NCBI GenBank assembly: GCA_951812925.1
Contig: OX638369.1
Coordinates: 2,232,001-2,296,000, forward strand
Length of the DNA stretch: 64,000 nucleotides
Direction: 5' to 3'
Source of the DNA: Calliopum simillimum
Lineage: Eukaryota > Arthropoda > Insecta > Diptera > Lauxaniidae
The notes below the pieces were generated by a model. That model was not told where the DNA came from. It was given only the letters and a program-made list of their open reading frames with translations, and did no database searches. How positions within the stretch are numbered: position 1 is the first letter of the stretch; every line of letters starts with the position of its first letter. The translations under genes were made by a program, and so were the position numbers. Of this stretch, positions 58,201-64,000 are shown in pieces.

Positions 58201-59200
58201 AAAACAAACGGAGTTATTTTTGCCGTTATTATTGAAAGTGGAATAAGTCCATATTATCCGATATTATCTTTTTAACTTAACGTCATCAATTTCATTTTAT
58301 CAGGTAAATTTTTCGTGGAAACAGAACCCAATTTTATTCATTTCAGAAAAAATGTCAGCCAATTCATGTTATGACATTACTTTTGTCTCTATTACTTACT
58401 TCAATAACGTCTTTGGTTTTTCGAATTTCGAAAAACGGAACTAAAAAAAGTTGTTCAAAATAGTCCCAGAAATCTTATATTTTCCATATTTCTAGCAACG
58501 TAGCTTAACAAACTATTCACCATCAAGACGTTCATGCAACAGAACAATATTTTGTACAAATTTGAATGCAAGGAAAGCTACAAGCATTGAAATTGAAAGG
58601 GGTGCCATATAACCTGGGGGTGCCACATCTGCCGAGTTTACCCTATATTCCATTTGTCATTTCATTTGTCTTGAGCATTCTTCACTATAACGCAATCATA
58701 ATACACATAAATACTAGGGATGGTAGGTGCAATGCTTTAGTGCAAGCTTTATTCAAAGTAAAATATCCAAACGCGGACAGATACTGTAATTTATTAGTAG
58801 AAGTGAATACGGACAAGAATGTGTGGCACCCCTTATACAAGCAAAATTTTCAAAATGCTGCAGTCTAAGGTGTTCAATTTTTGGCCAGGTCAAAGGTAAT
58901 GCCCTAACTAGATTTTTTTTCTCTCTCTCTCTTTCTCTCTTTTATTTCTTCTCTCATTTTAATTTGGAAAAACTTTGTGCGATCATGCAAAAATCCAATA
59001 ATTCCACTCACCCATTTGCAATAGCAAATTTTTTTGTGAGCACTGAAGCATTCATTGCAGCCACATGCCTTATTGTTGTCGTTGTGTTTTTTTTGTGTTG
59101 CTACAGCATCAGTGTTTTTCCCGTTTCTCATTTTGCAATGCATTTCTTGCTTGCAACAAACACATGCACATGCCTCGCTCACTACCCAATGGGGAATGGA
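55246..59200. other. AT-rich DNA without recognisable genes
   Basis: A stretch at 57130-57440 is richer in CTG/CAG-type words (opa-like) but has stops in every frame. (TC)n at 58917-58943. Frames at 58566-59212 overlap each other and carry no motif. Confidence 0.4.
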
Positions 59201-59239
59201 GCGCATCAATAGCGCTTCTGAAGCACTCTAAAGCAGCAG

Positions 59240-59415
59240 TGAAGCGCATCTCTCTCGTTGCCAAAAGCGCTGAAATTAACATTGGCATGTCATTCGAACG
59301 AAGCGCTTTGCTCTCGCTACCAGAAATGCTCTTTGGATGCGCATCGCTCTCGCTACCCGAATTGCTCTTTGGAAGTGCATCGCTCTCGCATTCAGAAATG
59401 CTCTTTGGATGCTTT
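59240..59415. repeat. 36-bp minisatellite, left block
   Basis: Three or more variants of GAAATGCTCTTTGGATGCGC followed by ATCGCTCTCGCTACCA. The unit length is a multiple of three, so several frames stay open (for example a 12-residue SGSESDAHPKSI repeat on the minus strand); this alone is not evidence of coding. Confidence 0.8.
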
Positions 59416-59486
59416 TTGGGTGACAATAAAAATATTTAAAAAATTAATTTTTACGTCTTTCGTCACAAAGACACATCAGACTATTA

Positions 59487-59660
59487 TTTTTTTTTTTTTT
59501 TTTTTTTTTTTGATGTAATTATAATTATTTTTATTTTACTAAATTAATTCTAATTGAAAAATTGCAAGTTGAAAACTTTTGTGTTAGGTCTGGGCCGGAG
59601 TTGAACCGAGGACCTCTCAATCGCAGTGCCAGTCGCTAGACCACTGCTCTAACATCGTGC
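59487..59660 (-). mobile_element. tRNA-derived SINE
   Basis: On the minus strand: box A TAGAGCAGTGG (59641-59651), box B GGTTCAACTCC (59597-59607), then an AT-rich body and a poly(A) tail, seen as poly(T) at 59487-59511. Box spacing is about 34 bp, as in tRNA genes. It lies between the two blocks of the 36-bp minisatellite. Target duplication not resolved. Confidence 0.65.
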
Positions 59661-59699
59661 TCTTTCGAAGACGACTTATTGGTTTATTTTGTACGTTAA

Positions 59700-59900
59700 T
59701 ACGTGACCGAAAGCGCATCGTTCTCGCTACCAGAAATGCTCTTTGGATGCGCATCGCTCTCGCATCCAGAAATGCTCTTTGGATGCGCATCGCTCTCGCT
59801 ACCAGAAATGCTCTTTGGATGCGCATCGCTCTCGCATTCAGAAATGCTCTTTGGATGCGCTTCACTCTCGCTACCTATAGCGCAGAAAATATGCGCATAC
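59700..59900. repeat. 36-bp minisatellite, right block
   Basis: About five units of the same 36-bp repeat; the last grade into AGCGCAGAAAATATGCGCAT and further ATGCGCATCG words up to 59970. Alternating units carry CTACCA or CATCCA/CATTCA, hinting at expansion by unit pairs. Confidence 0.82.
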
Positions 59901-60183
59901 AAATCAGCTCTTTAGATGCGAGAAGGACGCGCATCGCTATTGCATCTTGGGGATGCGCATCGAAATTTTCTGTTGGGTAACGAATTGCTAGAGTTAATTG
60001 TGCGTGTGTGCGTACTCGAATGTGCAAGGGAAGTTCATCCTGACGGTTATTTTGATGTTCATTATGATGAAGTTGATGATGTTGTTGATTGACATTGTAG
60101 TTGCAAAAGGATGTCGATTATGCTGCACTTTGAATTTATTGACAATAATTTGCCTGCGCACGTTTTGTTTGTATTGTGCTTTT

Positions 60184-60222
60184 GTGAGGTTGTGTTGTTT
60201 GTGAGGTTGTGTTGTTTGTGAG
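60184..60222. repeat. 17-bp tandem repeat
   Basis: GTGAGGTTGTGTTGTTT occurs twice plus GTGAG. Confidence 0.8.
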
Positions 60223-62480
60223 TGTGGGCAGATTATTAACTGGTAGACATTAAGGCCAATTATATTTACGCTCAGGAAAACAATTGAAAAAAAATTATGT
60301 TGATGTTTTCAATTCACTTGAAATTTTATTTCAGAGAAAAAAAAAGAGATTTTTTTGAAATGTCGCTTTTTATTATGATAAGCTCTATTTATTTCGAACG
60401 TTGTTACGAATTGTAAAAATAAAACCTTAAAATCTGTATAATAATCATATATTAACATTTAATAAAGGAAAAATAAAAAACTACTTTCGACATTGAATTG
60501 AATACCAAATCATAAAATAAATAATACGAGTATTTAAAATCATTTTATTTTTAATTAATAATGATTTGTATTAAATTGTTTCTTCATTAATCACCATCAG
60601 TGCTTAATCCTTTGTATAAAAACAACGCCTACATCATTTTGTTTAAATTAACTCGCTTTGTTAATGAATTATTGTCATCATTAGCATTAGCATTAGATTA
60701 CTCTGCGTATGCTAAACAGAAGGAGATAACTTAATTATTCCACTAATTAAAATACAATAAATGCAATCAAATGCTTCAGTTGTTTCCCATGGACTAACAA
60801 AGAACCCCACTCCACTTCATGTATACGGATATGCAGTATTTCAAGTCGTACATTAATATATCCACTTAACTGTCATAAAATACACCTGAAACTTTCCAGA
60901 TAGAATCTCTGCATAAATGAACTCTCAAAGCGGCAAACAAGGATAATGCTAGTGAAATTAAGAACAAGTGCCAGAAGAAGAAGAAAAAACAAACAGTTTG
61001 TCTGCGTCATTTTGAGCGTTAAACACTTAAGCAATAAAATTTAGTGTGCTGACGCCTAAAAGTAGGTATCGCATATCGCTTCTTTTTTTGCCAATTTTGT
61101 CTGTTGCTTTTTCAACATAATGCACAATAAACGCAAAATGGCGCCATTTTAATTTCTATCACTTGTATTTTCTTATTTTTAATTGGAAAATTAATGACTT
61201 TAACGACAGCGGAATTATTAATTAAAAGAATTTACCAGCGCTCATCTTTCGAGAACTTGTTTCAAAGCGACTGAGTGAGAGAGTCTTGAATTAAGTGTGC
61301 AATGAAAATACTCAAAGCCATGTTTAATTTTGCTTTGTTAGTATTTTCTTAAACTTTATTGCTGGATTTTTATTCAATTTACAATCACTTTTTGACAAAT
61401 TCATTCAATTTACTTGCAATAGACACATTTTGTATTAAAGAAATTGTATTTATCTTTCACTTCATACACATCCTTAAAATATGAAAATATGCAACGATTG
61501 GCGATCAATAAGAAAAATAAATTGAAAATGTCTGCCAAATTAAATGAAAAACACATTTCACCACCCGTACAGGAAACAGTGCTACAAGTGACACAGCCTA
61601 CAGATACCTTCAATTTGTTTTTTAAACATCTAAGAGTTGTGCTTTAGTAAATGTCACATAAAAAGAATATCTAAAACAGAGTTATTGATATTAGTTCTTA
61701 TGTATAAACATTTACTAAGCACACCAACAAGTTTAGACTTAAAGAAAATAAGTATTTACACAACATTGTTGCTACAATTCCCCATGGGTGCTTGCGCATT
61801 CACACACTCATGAATCATTTCACATTCCACTTTACAACGTTGCTGTTGCTTTTCTGTTTACCTGTCAGTCTCACCTTTAGATCCGTCATGTAGAATATTT
61901 CTTATAAAATTTATAAAAATCCTGGATAAAAAAAATCACAAAATCATTTCGAACACATTTGTATTGGATTTCAATTTACTTAGCAAAATTTGATTTCGAA
62001 ACATACCCTCGCACACAATTTTTTAATTTTGATTTTTCCTAAGTATTAACTTTTGCTGTCAATAATTTTCTGGTATGTTTTTAAAGTACATACACAGATC
62101 CCCAAAATAAAGCCAGAAAAAATTTCATACGAAATTCTGGGCTTGTTTCCATTTTGTTTTAGAAGTAATGCCTGAAATTTATTTCCTAGTTATATATGGC
62201 TTTTTGGAAAAAACTCTGGAAAAGCTTTTGGCTTTATCTCGAAAATAAAATGGAAATGAGGCCAGAATTTTTGATGGAGATTTTTTTAGCTTTATTTCCA
62301 AAATATTTTCCGGCATTAGGAACACCTTTGCCTAGAATATCCAGGGCACATGTGCTACTATCACATAAGGTTAGTACCTGAAGACCGATTCTTGCTCCGT
62401 TGAATATCTGATATGAAAATTTTAGCCGATGTTTTTTTTTTTTCATAAGTATCTTCATTCGTATCTTTTCGGCTCTAATT
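60223..62480. other. AT-rich DNA without recognisable genes
   Basis: (CATTAG)n near 60673-60690; otherwise short frames and A/T tracts. Confidence 0.4.
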
Positions 62481-63430
62481 TTCAACTAAATTACTCAGTT
62501 GTTAATAGGTGGGTGGGGCGCTTTTCGAACTTTTTTTTAGAACTCATATATCAAATTTCATCAAAATACCTTTTACAGTTTGCGAAACATAACCTTTAAG
62601 GTGTTTTACTTGTATTGGAGGTGCCACGCCCACTAATGATATTTTTAAAATTTTTAGTGCAAACTCAGAAAGATTGTTCTATTCGTTCTCTTATTATAAC
62701 GTATCAATATTTTGTAGGAGGTGCCACGCCCTTCTAGAAGATTGTAGAACATATTGACATGCTTTGTATTGATTCTTACCTCTATACGTAGTATCTTCCA
62801 AGTTGGTCAAAATACCGTGAAAACCGTTTATAAAGACATTGTATAAAATTTTCAAGTTGCTTAAAAGTGGGCTTGTCTTATATTGAGTACCGCCCACTTT
62901 CTGTAATGCTAACGATACTGATGATATAAGCCCGACTACCAAATTTCATCAAAATATGTTTGACCATTTGCAAGAAATAACATTTAATTTGTTTTAATTG
63001 TATAGGAGGTTCGACGCCCACTGGCAATATTTCACTTACTCACTTTCAATTTAAAGCTGTCCAATGGCAAGTTGACCCCCTGTAGCTAATTTCAGAAATA
63101 TTACTGCATTAGTTTCCTTTTTATGGCGTATTATATGTTTGTGACCGGTGCCACGCCGTTCTACGAGTTTTCTAATATTTATAACGACATATCAATTATT
63201 CTTGTCTCTTGGATTAACAATTCCTACATTTTAATCAAAATTGTTGTAATCGTTTTCGAGAAATATTGAAACAAAATTATCAATGATTTATAAATGGCTG
63301 TGGCACTTCTTCGCTGCCGCCCACTTTTCGTTCGTTACAACGTATTAATAAGCAGACCTCGCACACCAAGTTTCATCAAAATTCCTTGTATGGTTTGCGA
63401 GATATGACCAGATTAAATTTAAAATTTAGA
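62480..63430 (-). repeat. ~386-bp tandem repeat related to the 43.6-kb array
   Basis: GGAGGTGCCACGCCCACT at 62619 and GGAGGTTCGACGCCCACT at 63005 mark a period of about 386 bp. Shared words with the other array in reverse orientation: CAAATTTCATCAAAAT, GTGCCACGCCC, CCGCCCACTTTTCGTT, CGTTTTCGAGAAA. Non-coding. Confidence 0.7.
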
Positions 63431-64000
63431 GCGGTGATCAAAAATAACCATAACTTGGTATTAAACTTCAAAAAGGCTGGAAAGTTTCGAAGTCGTCACG
63501 TGATAGAGCAATTTTTTGGGCAAAATTTAACTTACTTACTTAAAAGCGAAAAAACCATGTGACTTTAAGTACTTTCCTGCTGGGTTACGCGTAGTGCAAT
63601 GTAAATTTTTGACGACATGACATAAACACCCTCAAGCATATTAATTTGCATAGCAAAACGGAGCTTCTGAACTGCGAGTGTGTACGTGTATGTGTATAAG
63701 TGTTTGTACTCGCATGCAATATGAAAAGTTTTCGGTTCAGCGGTATTTTTTTTTTTTTTCTTTTTCTTCTTCTTCATAATTAACTACGAGTTGCCGATTT
63801 TTCAAGTGTCACTCTTCAAGTTGTCCGCGAGCGTGCAATAAGATGAAAATGAGTCCTTAGTAAGGATGTCAAAACGAAATTTGAATGAATCCCTCATTAT
63901 AATTTATCGCACGAATGTCAATACATACAGTCTGTTAAATAAGAGCGTGGTCATTGTTGTGAGAAAATGAAAATACCCATTGCGAAAATTCTTTTTAATA
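63431..64000. other. AT-rich right edge
   Basis: Poly(T) at 63748-63760; no gene or repeat end recognised. Confidence 0.4.

Noticed and set aside
58566..59212. Two overlapping 100-129 codon ORFs
   Set aside because: They overlap in different frames, have no known motifs, and include simple TC-rich sequence.
59109..59426. Acidic 12-residue-repeat protein from the 36-bp minisatellite
   Set aside because: The unit is a multiple of three so several frames are open by construction; there is no start, splice or composition evidence. Kept only as a question in the findings.

Overview
The window looks like intergenic or intronic DNA from a brachyceran fly, most likely a tephritid-type fruit fly. 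That is an inference from strong AT richness, poly(A)/poly(T) runs, very short predicted introns, a retrotransposon primer site matching insect tRNA-Lys(CUU), and the mix of BEL, RTE, CR1-like, mariner, Tc1, piggyBac-like and hAT-like elements. I see no complete conserved host gene. The one host-like candidate is a spliced minus-strand locus at 38.7-39.8 kb that I cannot name and that may be decayed. Nearly everything recognisable is mobile DNA, and roughly 20 kb lies in long inverted repeats.

Layout: 1-240 holds a mariner transposase scrap. 517-7586 is a full-length BEL/Pao LTR retrotransposon on the minus strand. It has 383-bp LTRs that differ at two positions, a 5-bp target duplication, a tRNA-Lys primer site, gag-protease-RT in one frame and RNase H-integrase in another. 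It sits in the loop of an older palindrome. 11250-11740 is a TTAA-flanked MITE. 13197-14244 is a 1-kb foldback with a perfect 9-bp duplication. 15.05-17.02 kb is a 2-kb hairpin repeat with a small MITE in one arm. 19080-19226 is a piggyBac-type MITE, 21.8-22.1 kb an RTE LINE 3' end, 22.2-23.0 kb an old palindrome, and 23.4-24.2 kb a broken Tc1.

24409-34947 is a 10.5-kb foldback element with 3.5-kb arms built of tandem modules, a 9-bp target duplication and termini reading AGGT...ACCT. The 1-kb foldback at 13.2 kb has the same terminal tetranucleotide and duplication length, which suggests one transposase family moved both. Its centre contains nested pogo-like and hAT-like MITEs.

39.8-41.0 kb holds three tandem palindromic units. 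Directly beside them is an apparently intact Tc1 element (41031-42695) with a 342-aa DD34E transposase and an IR/DR terminus whose repeats are 197 bp apart at both ends. 43.6-44.9 kb and 62.5-63.4 kb are related ~0.4-kb tandem repeats in opposite orientation. 49157-52426 is a hAT-like foldback (8-bp duplication) interrupted by a second 1.39-kb foldback with TATA flanks. 53.0-55.2 kb is a CR1-like LINE interrupted by an inverted-ended insert carrying tRNA-like units. 59.2-59.9 kb is a 36-bp minisatellite split by a tRNA-derived SINE.

The elements do not form a pathway. Functionally, the BEL and Tc1 elements carry their own enzymes (the BEL enzymes are broken), while the foldbacks and MITEs carry none and must depend on enzymes supplied elsewhere. 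The long hairpins are candidates for hairpin-RNA and endo-siRNA production and for genome rearrangement.
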